The notes: generated by a model from the letters alone, not told the origin. A DNA stretch of 64,000 nt from Euzebya pacifica (GCF_003344865.1 NZ_CP031165.1:5709910-5773909); one strand, 5' to 3'; positions 51,694-63,236 are shown, numbered from the stretch's first letter. A program made the numbers and translations.

Positions 51694-52827
51694 TCAGTCC
51701 TGGGGGGAGTGCTGCGGTGCCGCAGCCAGGCCGTGCAGGCCCAGCATCGCGTCGATGGATGCCTGCCACGGGTACCGCTCGGCCTCCGCCCGCGCGGCCT
51801 CACGTGCGAGCCGGCCGTTCTCCAGCAGCTCCATGGCCGCCGTCGCCATGGCCGGTCCGTAGTTGTAGGCCGGGATGCCGAAGGGTGGACGCAGCAGCTC
51901 GGCGATCGCCCCGAAGCGCGACGACACGACCGGGGTGCCCGACGCCATCGCCTCCAGCGCCGCCAGCCCGAAGGTCTCGATGGGCCCGGGGCAGATCGCC
52001 ACGTCGGCGGCCGCGAGCAGCTCGGCCACGTGGTCGCGGCCCTGAAGGTGTCCGAGGAACGTCACCGGGAGGCCCTCGGCGGCCCGACGGAGCCCGCGGT
52101 CGCTCTTGCCCGTTCCGGCGATGACCAGGCGGGCGTTGATCCCTCGCGCCCGGAGCGCCTCGAGCGTCGTGATGGCGCTGTCGGGTCGCTTCTCCGGGGA
52201 CAGGCGACAGACCATGACCATCAGGACGTCGGCGTCACCGAGCAACCGCCGACGCAGCACCGCGCTGCGGCGGTCTGGGTGGAACCGATCGAGGTCGACG
52301 CCCCAGCTGACGACTTCGCTGTTGTCCACGCCAGCACGGACGAACTCCTGCGCAGCCCACGCCGAGGGGGACACCACGGTGTGGAAACGCGCGGCCACGG
52401 CGGCGTTGTCGCGACGGGCGATCATGCCGGGACGCACGACCCAGGGGACGTACATGCCGACCAGCCGATCGAGGCGTTCGTGGATGACCGCCATGGCCGG
52501 GACGTCGTGTCGGCTGGCCCAGTCACCGACGGCGCGCAGCGTGAACCGATCGTTGACCTCCAGCCGGTCGGGCTGCAGGTCCTCCAGCGTCCGGTAGACG
52601 GTGCGGATGTCGACGATCATCCGGTAGCCGCCGGACCGGGGGATCCTCGGCGCGCCGACGCGGACGACCAGGCCGTCCTCGGTCCGCTCGGTGTGGTCCC
52701 TCGGCCCGGGGATCACCAGCACCGACTCGTGGCCGGCGTCCTCGTAGCCGTTGCGGAGGCGCGCGAGCGTGGTGCGGATGCCGCCCGAGGTGGGCGAGAC
52801 GAAGTTGGCGATCTGGACGATGCGCAC
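51694..52827 (-). CDS. GT4-family glycosyltransferase
   Basis: 377 aa from GTG at 52827 with AGGGA upstream, 8 bp after the previous stop. GT-B fold: N-terminal IVQIANFVSPTSGGIRTTLARLRNGYEDAGHE, C-terminal donor site VCRLSPEKRPDSAI and the EX7E motif in PGPIETFGLAALEAMASGTPVVSS. A retaining transferase that probably uses NDP-mannose or glucose on an envelope lipid. Paired with the MgtA-like gene. Confidence 0.87.
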   Translation of the reverse strand: MRIVQIANFVSPTSGGIRTTLARLRNGYEDAGHESVLVIPGPRDHTERTEDGLVVRVGAPRIPRSGGYRMIVDIRTVYRTLEDLQPDRLEVNDRFTLRAVGDWASRHDVPAMAVIHERLDRLVGMYVPWVVRPGMIARRDNAAVAARFHTVVSPSAWAAQEFVRAGVDNSEVVSWGVDLDRFHPDRRSAVLRRRLLGDADVLMVMVCRLSPEKRPDSAITTLEALRARGINARLVIAGTGKSDRGLRRAAEGLPVTFLGHLQGRDHVAELLAAADVAICPGPIETFGLAALEAMASGTPVVSSRFGAIAELLRPPFGIPAYNYGPAMATAAMELLENGRLAREAARAEAERYPWQASIDAMLGLHGLAAAPQHSPQD

Positions 52828-52835
52828 GGGGATCC

Positions 52836-53984
52836 CTACAGGCCGACGACGGACGGAACCGGCGGCGCCATCGCGTCCTCCGGGGTGAAGCCGACCATCG
52901 CCTGGGCGTAGTGGCCGACGAGCTGCTGTGTGAGGGCCGACCACGTGCGACCCACCACGCCCGGGCGAGTGCGTGCGGCCATGGCGTCGCGGCCGGCACG
53001 GTCGCCCGACAGCTGGGCCACCGCGCGGCGCAGGGCTCGTCGGTCGCCGGGGCGGTACAGCAACCCGTTGCTGCCGTGCCGGATCAGGTCCAGCGGCCCG
53101 CCCACGGCCGGGCCGATGACGGGGACGCCGCTGGACAGCGCCTCCTGGATCGTCTGGCAGAACGTCTCGTGGGCACCGGTGTGGACGAACACGTCGAGGG
53201 AGGCGAACAGCTTGGACAGCTCGACCCCGCCCTTGTAGCCGGTGAAGTGGGCGCGAGGCAGCGCGCGCTGCAGCGCCTGTCGGTCGGGGCCGTCACCCAC
53301 GACGACCAGCCGCACCCCTGGCAACCCCTTCAGGGCACGGAGGAGCGACACGTTCTTCTCGGGGGCGAGGCGACCGACGTAGCCGACGAGCATCTCGCCT
53401 TCTGGCGCGAGCTCCGCACGCAGGACCTCGTCGCGACGACAGGGGTGGAAGCGGTCGGCGTCGACGCCGCGACCCCACAGGCGCACCCGGGGGACGCCGT
53501 TGCGACGCAGGTCCCATGCGGCAGCGCTCGACGGGGCGAGGGTCACCTCCGCCATGGAGTGGATGCGGCGCAACCACCGCCAGGCAAGTCCCTCGGCTGC
53601 GCCCACCTTGTAGTGGCGCGCGAAGCGAGGGAAGTCGGTCTGGTACAGCGCAACGGACGGCACGCCCAGCCGTCGGGCGGCGGACAGCCCCCAGGCGCCC
53701 AGCGCCACCGGACCGCCGATGTGCATCACATCGGGTGCGAACGCGGCGAGGTCGGCGTAGGTGCGGGTGGTGGGCATGCCGACCGGGATGGCCTGGTAAC
53801 CCGGGAGCGGCATGGCCGCCGTACGGACGACGCGAGAGTCGGAGAACCGATCGGGTCCCTTGCCAGGTGCGACGATCAACACCTCGTGTCCGGCGATCTC
53901 CAGTTCCTCGGTCACGCGGGCAACGGAGTTGCTGACTCCGTTCACGGTGGGCAGGAAGCTCTCGGTGACGATGGCGACACGCAT
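52836..53984 (-). CDS. GT4-family alpha-mannosyltransferase, MgtA-like
   Basis: 382 aa. Starts MRVAIVTESFLPTVNGVSNSV, close to actinobacterial MgtA/PimB-type GDP-mannose-dependent mannosyltransferases. Also TDFPRFARHY, VGYVGRLAPEKNVSLL and EX7E motif HETFCQTIQEALSSGVPVIGPAVGG. MgtA mannosylates glycolipids such as glucuronosyl-diacylglycerol in corynebacteria; specificity here is inferred. First gene of a three-gene operon; TAACCT (minus strand, 54027-54032) is a candidate -10. Confidence 0.88.
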   Translation of the reverse strand: MRVAIVTESFLPTVNGVSNSVARVTEELEIAGHEVLIVAPGKGPDRFSDSRVVRTAAMPLPGYQAIPVGMPTTRTYADLAAFAPDVMHIGGPVALGAWGLSAARRLGVPSVALYQTDFPRFARHYKVGAAEGLAWRWLRRIHSMAEVTLAPSSAAAWDLRRNGVPRVRLWGRGVDADRFHPCRRDEVLRAELAPEGEMLVGYVGRLAPEKNVSLLRALKGLPGVRLVVVGDGPDRQALQRALPRAHFTGYKGGVELSKLFASLDVFVHTGAHETFCQTIQEALSSGVPVIGPAVGGPLDLIRHGSNGLLYRPGDRRALRRAVAQLSGDRAGRDAMAARTRPGVVGRTWSALTQQLVGHYAQAMVGFTPEDAMAPPVPSVVGL

Positions 53985-54109
53985 GTGGCGATGCTCCGGG
54001 CTGTTGGGGCACGCCGGGCGATCACTAGGTTACGGCGCAACCAACAACTCGCGAATGCCGGGTCGGACGGGCCGCCACGACAGCCACACAGCCTTCCCTG
54101 GAGGGTCGT

Positions 54110-54141
54110 CGCCCCCACCTCCGGGGAAGGAGGCGGGGGCG
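54110..54141 (-). terminator. GC-rich hairpin between ponA-like and mgtA-like genes
   Basis: CGCCCCC-A-CCTCC, loop GGGGAA, GGAGG-C-GGGGGCG: 12 pairs with one mismatch. It lies about 120 bp downstream of the penicillin-binding-protein stop on its strand. It could also be in a long mgtA leader if the promoter at 54226-54255 is used. Confidence 0.4.
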
Positions 54142-54225
54142 TCCGGACACCGACCTGACGGGGGATGGATCGGATCCGCTGACGACCGCACGGGTGACGG
54201 GGATGACCCCGTGAGATCAGCGCTG

Positions 54226-54255
54226 AGTACAACCCATAGGACAGAGCGTAGTCAA
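54226..54255 (-). promoter_or_regulatory. weak candidate promoter with palindrome, upstream of the mgtA-like operon
   Basis: On the minus strand TTGACT (-35), 18-nt spacer, TGTACT (-10). The -10 abuts a 10-bp palindrome TCAGCGCTGA (54217-54226). It implies a leader of about 230 nt containing the 54110-54141 hairpin. Confidence 0.3.
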
Positions 54256-54262
54256 GGGTTCG

Positions 54263-56446
54263 TCAGTCCGACGCGTTCGTCGGCGGGGTCGAGCCGCCGT
54301 CCGACGTCCCGGCCCGCCCGGTTGCACCGCCGTCCGCCGCCGTCGGGGCGGGCGCCGGCTCGGGTGGGTCAGTCGGTTCGGGCGGCTGGGTGGGCTCGGG
54401 CCGGGTCGCCGTGGGGGTGGGGCGGGGTTCGGTCGGCAGCGGCGCAGGCGTGGCCGAGGGGGTCGGGACCCTCGTCGGGGCGGGGATCGGGGCCTCGGTC
54501 TCGGTGTCGGTCTCGGTCGGGGTGGCCGATTCCGACGGGGTGGCGGTCTCCGTCGTCGTCGGCGTGGCCGTGGGCGTCGCCGTTTCGGTCGGCTCGACGA
54601 CCGCGTCCTCGGGCGCGCGCCCGGACGGTGTCGGGAACTCCATCACGTCCAGGCCCTCGTGGACCGCGCCCATGAAGGATGCGAACGTGCGGGCCGGCAG
54701 CCCACCACCGGTCTCGTTGCCCGGCAGGGTCGCGCGGTTGTCACGGTTGCCCATCCAGATCACGGTGGCGACCTGGGGGGTGTAGCCGGCGAACCAGGCG
54801 TCGCCGTAGTCCTGGGTGGTTCCGGTCTTGCCCGCGACGGGGCGGCCGATTCCGGCGGCCTGGGCGGTGCCGTTGGTCACGACACCGCGAAGCACGTCGG
54901 TCAGGATCGCGGCGTCGTCCTCGCCCATGACGCGTTCGCCGCTCGTGTCGGCGCGGTACAGCACCTCCTCGCCCCGGCGGATCTCCTGGATGGCGTGGAC
55001 CTCGTTGCGGACGCCCTCTGCGGCGAAGGTGCCGTAGATGCCGGCCATGGTCAGCGGCGACGTCTCGGTCGTCCCGAGGACCAGGGAGGGGTTGGCCGGG
55101 TGTTCCCCGGGCCTGCCGGTCAGGGTGTCGGCCATGGCGGCGATGCGGTCGGGCCCGAGCTCGACGGCCATCTCGGCGTAGGCGGTGTTGCTGGAACGCC
55201 AGGTCGCCTGGCGCAGCGAGAGGGTCCCCAGGTCGCTGCCGCCGTAGTTGGAGACGGTCCAGTCGTTGCCGGCGTCGGCATCGGGAAGGGTCACGCTGCT
55301 CGGGGCCCGGAAGGGTTCCTCCGCCGAGCGGCCGTCGGCCAGCCACGCGGCCAGGGCAACGGGCTTGAACGTCGAACCCGGCTGGCGGTTGGCGAGGGCC
55401 AGGTTGAACTGGTCGTTGGTGTAGTCGCTGCCGCCGACGAGGGCCAGCACGCCGGCAGTGGTGGGGTCGACGGCGACGATCGCCCCCGACGCCTCGATGC
55501 CGTTGAACGCCTCGGCGTGGGCGCGTTCGGCGTGTCGTTGCACACCCAGGTTGAGGGTTGTCGTGACCGTCAGGCCGGCACCGTCGGCGAATCCGAGTGT
55601 CTCCAGCTCGCGTCTGACGACGTCGGTGAACCATGGGGCATCGTCCCGGGCGACGCTGCGACGGGGGTTCGTGGGTGGCTGCTGGGACAGCAACGTGTCG
55701 CGTTCGGCGGCGACCAGGGTGCCCTGCTCGACCATGCGGCCGAGGACGTAGCGGTACCGCGCGTGCGACGCGGCGTTGTCGACGAGCGGGTCGTAGATCG
55801 ATGGCGCCGGCAGCACTCCGGCGAGGACCGCGGACTGCGCCAGCGTCAGGTCGATGGCGTCGATCCCGTAGTAGGCCTGCGCCGCTGCCTGGATACCGTA
55901 GGCCCCTCGACCGAAGTACACGGCGTTGAGGTACATCACCAGGATCTCGTCCTTGGTGTGGGTGCGCTCGAGCTTCAGGGCCAGCGCCGCCTCCGTGAGC
56001 TTGCGCCAGACGGTCTGGGCGTTGTCCCCGGACGCGACCTTGATGTACTGCTGGGTGATCGTGGAGCCGCCCTGGCTGACCTCGCCGGACCGCAGGTTGG
56101 CGACCACCGCCCGGCCCACGCTGACCGGGTCGATACCGATGTGGTCGTAGAACTCGCCGTCCTCGGCGGCCAGCACCGCATCGATGGTGTGCTGGGGGAT
56201 CTGCTCCAGCGTGATGTCGCGCTGCAGGAACTCGCTGGTGAGCTGCGTGAACTCCGTGCCGCTGGAGTCCAGCAGCACCGCGGGCGCGCCCGGCTGGGGC
56301 GGGAGCGGAAGGGACACGAACAGGACGGCGAGCAGCGCCACGAGGGCCAGCACGGCCACGAGCGCGGGGAAGCCAGCCAGCCACCACAGCCACCGCGGCA
56401 CGCGGCGGCGGCGGCCGCCGCGCATGGGGGGAAGGTCGTCGGTCAC
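54263..56446 (-). CDS. class A penicillin-binding protein (PonA-like, GT51 plus transpeptidase)
   Basis: 727 aa from GTG. Basic cytoplasmic N-terminus, TM about 20-48. GT51 glycosyltransferase motifs: AAEDGEFYDHIGIDP (catalytic Glu), GGSTITQQYIK, RKLTEAALALKLE, YLNAVYFGRGAYGIQ. Transpeptidase motifs: PGSTFKP (active Ser), SSN in WRSSNTAYA, KTGTT. A C-terminal Thr/Pro/Glu-rich tail of about 120 residues reaches into the wall. Polymerises and cross-links peptidoglycan. Upstream of it is DUF5318, as around M. tuberculosis ponA1 (Rv0049-Rv0050). Confidence 0.94.
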   Translation of the reverse strand: MTDDLPPMRGGRRRRVPRWLWWLAGFPALVAVLALVALLAVLFVSLPLPPQPGAPAVLLDSSGTEFTQLTSEFLQRDITLEQIPQHTIDAVLAAEDGEFYDHIGIDPVSVGRAVVANLRSGEVSQGGSTITQQYIKVASGDNAQTVWRKLTEAALALKLERTHTKDEILVMYLNAVYFGRGAYGIQAAAQAYYGIDAIDLTLAQSAVLAGVLPAPSIYDPLVDNAASHARYRYVLGRMVEQGTLVAAERDTLLSQQPPTNPRRSVARDDAPWFTDVVRRELETLGFADGAGLTVTTTLNLGVQRHAERAHAEAFNGIEASGAIVAVDPTTAGVLALVGGSDYTNDQFNLALANRQPGSTFKPVALAAWLADGRSAEEPFRAPSSVTLPDADAGNDWTVSNYGGSDLGTLSLRQATWRSSNTAYAEMAVELGPDRIAAMADTLTGRPGEHPANPSLVLGTTETSPLTMAGIYGTFAAEGVRNEVHAIQEIRRGEEVLYRADTSGERVMGEDDAAILTDVLRGVVTNGTAQAAGIGRPVAGKTGTTQDYGDAWFAGYTPQVATVIWMGNRDNRATLPGNETGGGLPARTFASFMGAVHEGLDVMEFPTPSGRAPEDAVVEPTETATPTATPTTTETATPSESATPTETDTETEAPIPAPTRVPTPSATPAPLPTEPRPTPTATRPEPTQPPEPTDPPEPAPAPTAADGGATGRAGTSDGGSTPPTNASD

Positions 56447-56512
56447 CCGCCGATTGTCACATCATCCGACGGGGCCGCAGCGCTGCGGCATGGCCCCTCG
56501 GCCATCCCCGGG

Positions 56513-56950
56513 TCAGCCGCCACCCTCGAGCCGGGCGGCGAGGTCACGGCCGGGTCGGTGGTCGGTACCGTGCAGCTCGGCGGTGACGAGATGGCTCCAC
56601 GCACAGACCAAGCAGCACTCCACGCGGTAGGCCGTGAAGCTCGGGTACTTCTCCGCGAGGAGCCGCAGCTCCTCGTCGTCCCACACCACATGGCCCTGCC
56701 GCTGCCGAAGCGACGAGCCGTAGACGTAGGTGACCTCGCGCAGGGTCGTCTCCGCATCGATGGGGACGTCGGCCCGATCGTCGGCCATCCGGCAGATCGG
56801 GCACGTGCGCGCCGTCTCGGTACCGATGTTGCGGGCGGCACGCAGCAGCTCGGGGTGCGCATCGCAGACGTCCTGCACACCGACCAGCCCTCGGGTCACC
56901 TGGCGCACCAGCGCGCGCTTGGCCATCCGGTAGTCGATGCGTCCCTGCAT
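56513..56950 (-). CDS. DUF5318 family protein
   Basis: 145 aa. Basic N-terminal helix MQGRIDYRMAKRALVRQV. Zinc-ribbon-like pairs CDAHPELLRAA / CPICRM and CCLVCAW; core LREVTYVYGSSLRQRQGHVVWDDEEL, which I recognise as the actinobacterial DUF5318 signature. No known biochemical function. Genetically tied to ponA in actinobacteria and here 66 bp upstream of it. ATG at 56950 chosen (GGAT upstream); MTM two codons earlier is possible. Confidence 0.8.
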   Translation of the reverse strand: MQGRIDYRMAKRALVRQVTRGLVGVQDVCDAHPELLRAARNIGTETARTCPICRMADDRADVPIDAETTLREVTYVYGSSLRQRQGHVVWDDEELRLLAEKYPSFTAYRVECCLVCAWSHLVTAELHGTDHRPGRDLAARLEGGG

Positions 56951-57079
56951 GGTCATCCAAGTGTGCCAGAGGCCCGCAACGGCGGCGGCGACAGCCCGGC
57001 CCGACCGCGTCGCGGGCCGGCCGGCACGGGGCCGAACGGTGACGTCGGGGTGTCGCCCATTGGTACCGGGGGCGAATTC

Positions 57080-57139
57080 TTGACGACCTATCACCGCGAT
57101 GTATCGTGGAACCTATCGGGGTGATATATCGCCGCGATA
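57080..57139 (+). promoter_or_regulatory. promoter and operator region of padR-ino1
   Basis: -35 TTGACG (57080-57085), 16-nt spacer, -10 TATCGT (57102-57107). Overlapping it are palindromes CGATGTATCG (57097-57106) and TATCG-CCG-CGATA (57127-57139), sharing the half-site TATCG; another half-site TATCGGGG lies at 57114. The arrangement suits repression by the PadR-type product of the first gene. Confidence 0.6.
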
Positions 57140-57307
57140 CACGACCGTCACACGGCGGTTCCGGATCCCACGGGATGCCGGAACGCTCCGCAGGGCGGTC
57201 GATCGACAGCCCCACAGGTCCGGCCTGTGGGGTCGGTTGTGCGTGACCCGGACCACGGCCACCACCACGACGACCACCGAAGACCCCGACACGGAAGGAG
57301 GCGACTG

Positions 57308-58012
57308 ATGCTCGAGCTGGCAGTCCTCGGCCTGCTCAAGGAACGAGCCATGCACGGCTACGAGCTCAAGCGCCAGCTCGGCCAGCGGCTCGGGTTCTTC
57401 TGGACCGTGTCCTTCGGATCGCTGTACCCCACGCTGAAGAAGCTGGAGGGGAAGGGTGTCGTCGAGCGTGTTCCCGACACCGACGGACGCTCCCGTCGGC
57501 GGCAGGTCTACAGGATCACCGAGGCCGGCGAGGCCGAGTTCCTCGAGCTGATCGGCCAGGGATCCACGAGCGCGTGGGAAGAAGAGAAGTTCCCGCTGCG
57601 TTTCGCGTTCTTCCGGTACCTCAACACCGAGACACGTGTGTGGCTGCTCCAGCGACGACGTGACTACCTCGAGGACCGGCTGCTCCAGGGCCGCACCGCC
57701 CTCAACCGGGCCCGCCGCGGACGTGCAGACCCCTACACGCTGTCCCTGATGCGTCATGGCATCGAGACCACCGAGCACGACCTCAAGTGGATCGAGGAGC
57801 TGCTGACCGCCGAGGCCAACCCCGGCCGGCCAGACGACCCCCACGACGACATCACTCCCTACTACGACCTGCCCGACGAGGACCGGCCCACCGGCCCCGA
57901 CCGGGCACCCCAGCAAGCGCCCGAATCACCAACAGAACCCCCCGCCAGCGTGGCGGACACCTCCGAGCCGCACACGTCGCCCACCCCAGCCACCCAGGAG
58001 TCATCCAGATGA
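57308..58012 (+). CDS. PadR-family transcriptional regulator
   Basis: 234 aa from ATG at 57308 with GGAGG spaced 6-8 nt. Winged-helix domain [59 protein letters not shown] long C-terminal helical and disordered Pro/Thr tail follows. Family members repress by binding palindromes; TATCG repeats lie on its own promoter. Its stop overlaps the ino1 start (ATGA). The pair mirrors M. tuberculosis Rv0047c-Rv0046c, so it probably controls inositol synthesis. Confidence 0.88.
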   Translation: MLELAVLGLLKERAMHGYELKRQLGQRLGFFWTVSFGSLYPTLKKLEGKGVVERVPDTDGRSRRRQVYRITEAGEAEFLELIGQGSTSAWEEEKFPLRFAFFRYLNTETRVWLLQRRRDYLEDRLLQGRTALNRARRGRADPYTLSLMRHGIETTEHDLKWIEELLTAEANPGRPDDPHDDITPYYDLPDEDRPTGPDRAPQQAPESPTEPPASVADTSEPHTSPTPATQESSR

Positions 58013-59160
58013 GCGCAGCAAAGAACAGCCAGGTACACGAAGGAAAGGTCCGCGTTGCCATCGTGGGCGTTGGCAACTGCGCCAGCTCCCTCGTGCAGGG
58101 CGTGACCTACTACGCCGACGTCGACCCCAACGACAAGGTCCCCGGCCTGATGCACCCGGAGCTCGCCGGGTACCACGTCGGTGACATCGAGTTCGTTGCC
58201 GCCTTCGATGTCGACGCCAAGAAGGTCGGTCGCGACCTCTCCGAGGCGATCGTTGCCGAGCCGAACAACACCATCAAGTTCGCCGACGTCGCCCCCACCG
58301 GTGTGACCGTCCTGCGCGGCCCGACCCACGACGGCTTCGGCGAGTACTACGCCATGGTCGCCGAGGAGTCCGACGAGCCCGTCGTCGACGTCACCCAGGA
58401 GCTGCGTGACTCCGGTGCCGACGTGCTGGTCTGCTACCTGCCCGTGGGCTCGGAGAAGGCTGCCAAGTTCTACGCGCAGTGCGCCATCGACGCCGGTGTC
58501 GGCTTCGTCAACGCCCTGCCGGTCTTCATCGCCACCAACCCGGAGTGGGCGCAGAAGTTCGCCGACGCGGGCGTGCCGATCATCGGTGACGACATCAAGT
58601 CCCAGGTCGGCGCCACCATCACCCACCGCCTGCTGACCAAGCTGTTCGAGGACCGCGGCGTCGCCATCGACCGCACCTACCAGCTGAACTTCGGCGGGAA
58701 CATGGACTTCATGAACATGCTGGAGCGCTCGCGCCTGGCATCCAAGAAGATCTCCAAGACCCAGTCGGTGACGTCGCAGATGGTCGACGGCATCCCCGCG
58801 GAGAACATCCACATCGGGCCGTCGGACCACGTGCCGTGGCTCGAGGACCGCAAGTGGGCCTACATCCGCATGGAGGGTCGCAACTTCGGTGACGTGCCCC
58901 TCAACGCCGAGCTCAAGCTCGAGGTGTGGGACTCCCCCAACTCCGCCGGGGTCGTCATCGACGCCGTGCGCTGCATCAAGGTCGCGCTCGAGCGCGGCAT
59001 CGGCGGCCCGCTGCTGGGCCCGTCGAGCTACTTCATGAAGTCCCCGCCCGTGCAGTACTCCGACGCCGTCTGCCACCAGATGGTCGAGGAGTTCATCGCC
59101 GGCTCGTTCTCCGACGACGAGTTCCTGACCAGCCAGGCGGCCGCCAACTCCGAGGCGTAG
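58009..59160 (+). CDS. ino1: inositol-3-phosphate synthase
   Basis: 383 aa, the compact actinobacterial/archaeal form. NAD-binding [17 protein letters not shown]; core [63 protein letters not shown]. Converts glucose-6-phosphate to myo-inositol-3-phosphate, the first step towards phosphatidylinositol and its mannosides (and mycothiol where made). ATG at 58009 overlaps the padR stop by 4 bp; GGAG lies upstream. A strong terminator follows. Confidence 0.95.
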   Translation: MSAAKNSQVHEGKVRVAIVGVGNCASSLVQGVTYYADVDPNDKVPGLMHPELAGYHVGDIEFVAAFDVDAKKVGRDLSEAIVAEPNNTIKFADVAPTGVTVLRGPTHDGFGEYYAMVAEESDEPVVDVTQELRDSGADVLVCYLPVGSEKAAKFYAQCAIDAGVGFVNALPVFIATNPEWAQKFADAGVPIIGDDIKSQVGATITHRLLTKLFEDRGVAIDRTYQLNFGGNMDFMNMLERSRLASKKISKTQSVTSQMVDGIPAENIHIGPSDHVPWLEDRKWAYIRMEGRNFGDVPLNAELKLEVWDSPNSAGVVIDAVRCIKVALERGIGGPLLGPSSYFMKSPPVQYSDAVCHQMVEEFIAGSFSDDEFLTSQAAANSEA

Positions 59161-59171
59161 CACCACTCCTC

Positions 59172-59208
59172 ACGAAACCCCGACGTCCTCGTGACGTCGG
59201 GGTTTCGT
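59172..59208 (+). terminator. terminator after ino1
   Basis: A perfect 16-bp inverted repeat (ACGAAACCCCGACGTC with its complement), 5-nt loop CTCGT, 12 bp after the ino1 stop. The strongest hairpin in the window. It has GTTT within the right arm but no long T-tract. Confidence 0.8.
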
Positions 59209-59234
59209 CCTGTTCAGGGGTCGGTGGGTGGGTC

Positions 59235-59240
59235 TAGCAT
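59235..59240 (+). promoter_or_regulatory. -10 element TAGCAT upstream of the FG-GAP lipoprotein gene
   Basis: TAGCAT lies 73 bp before the ATG at 59314, with a GAGGGA ribosome binding site in the leader. Confidence 0.35.
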
Positions 59241-59313
59241 CAGCCGGGCTGGTATCAGGACGGGCGTGACGCGCTCATGATCGTCAGCAGGCTGATCTGA
59301 GGGAGGCCATCCG

Positions 59314-61584
<2,271 letters not shown>

Positions 61585-61600
61585 TCGCCCCGAACCGGGC

Positions 61601-61606
61601 TAGGCT
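61601..61606 (+). promoter_or_regulatory. -10 element TAGGCT upstream of the thiolase gene
   Basis: TAGGCT lies 33 bp before the thiolase ATG. The short leader contains AGGAGG. Confidence 0.5.
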
Positions 61607-61639
61607 GGGTTGCAGCCGCGAACTCAGGAGGGCCCGTTC

Positions 61640-62929
61640 ATGTTTCCGCTCAGCACCAGTGGTCAGCGCATCGCCGTCGTCGACGGCATCCGTACCCCGT
61701 TCACCAAGCAGGGGGGCGCGCTCCGGTCGATGACGACGCTCGACCTGTCCGTCGCCGTCGTGGGGGAGCTGGCCAAGCGCCTCGAGCTGTCCCCGGAGGT
61801 CATCGGTTCGCTGGTCCTGGGCAGCGCCATGAACAACCCGGCGGTGCCGTACCTGGCCCGTGAGACCGCGATCGCGCTGGGCTGGGACAACGTGAACGCC
61901 TACAGCGCCGAGACCGCCTGCGCGACCTCGGCGCGGACGGTGGCCAACGCCGCGTACGAGCTGCTGTCGGGCGAGGCGGAGATCGCCATCGCCGGTGGTG
62001 CGGAGTCCATGTCGAACCTGCAGCAGCTGGCGTCGCGCAAGGCCGGGGCCGCGTCGGCCATGCTGGCCCGCAAGCCCGAGCAGGGCTTCGAGATGCTGAT
62101 GAACCTGACCATGGGTGACCTGGTCCCACCGGCACCCGTCGTGGCCGAGCCGTACTCCGGCCTGACCCTGGGCGAGCACGCCGAGGAGATCGTGGAGGAG
62201 TGGGGCGTCACCCGGGAGTGGGCCGACGAGATCGCCGTGCGCTCCCACCTCAACGCAGCCCGCGCCATCGACGAGGGTCGGCTGCCGGCCGAGACGATGG
62301 CGGTGCAGACCCCCGACGGGACGGTCAAGGAGGACGCCATCGTCCGGGCCGACACCTCCATGGAGGCCGTCGCCAAGCTGCGTCCGGTCTTCAAGTCCGC
62401 CGAGGACGGTGGCACGGTGACGGCGGCCAACGCCTCGCCCCTGACCGACGGTGCCTCGGCGGTGGTCCTCGCGACCGAACGGGCCTGCGAAACCCACGGC
62501 CTGACCCCGAAGGCGTGGATCCGTTCCTGGGCGTTCACGAGCCACGCGCCGAAGAAGGGTGTGCTGCTCGGCCCGACCTACGCCACCCCGCTCGCCCTGG
62601 AGCGCGCAGGGCTGACGATGGCCGACATCGGCCTGTTCGACATGCACGAGGCCTTCGCCGGCCAGGTCGCGGCCAACCTCGCCGCCATGGACTCCGACGA
62701 GTGGGCCCAGCAGGAGATGGGCCGTGAGTCGGCGATGGGCCGCCCGTCCGACGACATCCTCAACGTCAACGGCGGCTCGGTCGCGATCGGCCACCCCTTC
62801 GGCGCCACCGGCACCCGCATCATCATCCAGCTGATGAACGAGATGCAGCGCCGCGACGTCCGCTACGGCGCCCTCGCCATCTGCGCGGGCGGCACCCGCG
62901 GCGCCAGCATGGTGCTTGAGCGGGTCTGA
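61640..62929 (+). CDS. acetyl-CoA acyltransferase (thiolase, FadA/FadI-like)
   Basis: 429 aa from ATG at 61640 behind AGGAGG. N-terminal RIAVVDGIRTPFTKQGGAL; nucleophilic Cys in AYSAETACATSART; AGGAESMS; catalytic His in DMHEAFAGQ and GHPFGATGTR; C-terminal Cys in AICAGGTRGASM (CAGGTRG instead of the usual CxGGGxG). Cleaves 3-ketoacyl-CoA in fatty acid beta-oxidation or the reverse condensation. Single gene; a trifunctional-enzyme alpha-subunit gene is not adjacent within the window. Confidence 0.9.
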   Translation: MFPLSTSGQRIAVVDGIRTPFTKQGGALRSMTTLDLSVAVVGELAKRLELSPEVIGSLVLGSAMNNPAVPYLARETAIALGWDNVNAYSAETACATSARTVANAAYELLSGEAEIAIAGGAESMSNLQQLASRKAGAASAMLARKPEQGFEMLMNLTMGDLVPPAPVVAEPYSGLTLGEHAEEIVEEWGVTREWADEIAVRSHLNAARAIDEGRLPAETMAVQTPDGTVKEDAIVRADTSMEAVAKLRPVFKSAEDGGTVTAANASPLTDGASAVVLATERACETHGLTPKAWIRSWAFTSHAPKKGVLLGPTYATPLALERAGLTMADIGLFDMHEAFAGQVAANLAAMDSDEWAQQEMGRESAMGRPSDDILNVNGGSVAIGHPFGATGTRIIIQLMNEMQRRDVRYGALAICAGGTRGASMVLERV

Positions 62930-63236
62930 GAATCGGAGCCCGCGACGAAGGAGCGCTTGCGAGGTTCGGAAGACCCGCGTGGGGGGTCGAAGGGGGGCGG
63001 TAGCCCCCCTGGGAAACGGAGCGGGTCTAGCCCCGAGCGCCACCCGGGATGGAATCGACTCCCATCGCGGATGGAATCCTTGAAGGACGCCGGCCGCCGA
63101 GACGTTGACCTGCGGAAACGCGTGGAATCGCCTCCACGGCCGCTGGTGCCAGCGAGGTACGGAGGCCATTCCATCCGTGGTGGGCCGCGGCGCAGCGTCG
63201 GCCGGGTAGCGGCGCCGGCGGTGCATGATCGTCGAC
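62930..63236. other. 307-bp repeat-rich intergenic region
   Basis: No gene is supported. It contains a GGGGGGC/GCCCCCC hairpin (62992-63009, likely thiolase terminator), two direct GGATGGAATC motifs (63047-63056, 63069-63078) with an inverted ATTCCATCC at 63168-63176, and a CGTGGA/TCCACG hairpin (63121-63138). Confidence 0.5.
62992..63009 (+). terminator. G/C hairpin downstream of the thiolase gene
   Basis: A perfect 7-bp GGGGGGC/GCCCCCC stem with loop GGTA, 63 bp after the thiolase stop; no T-tract. Confidence 0.4.

Noticed and set aside
54390-54785. Val/Ser/Gly-repeat open frame on the plus strand
   Set aside because: Antisense of the Thr/Pro/Glu-rich tail of the penicillin-binding protein; the repetitive look comes from that low-complexity tail.
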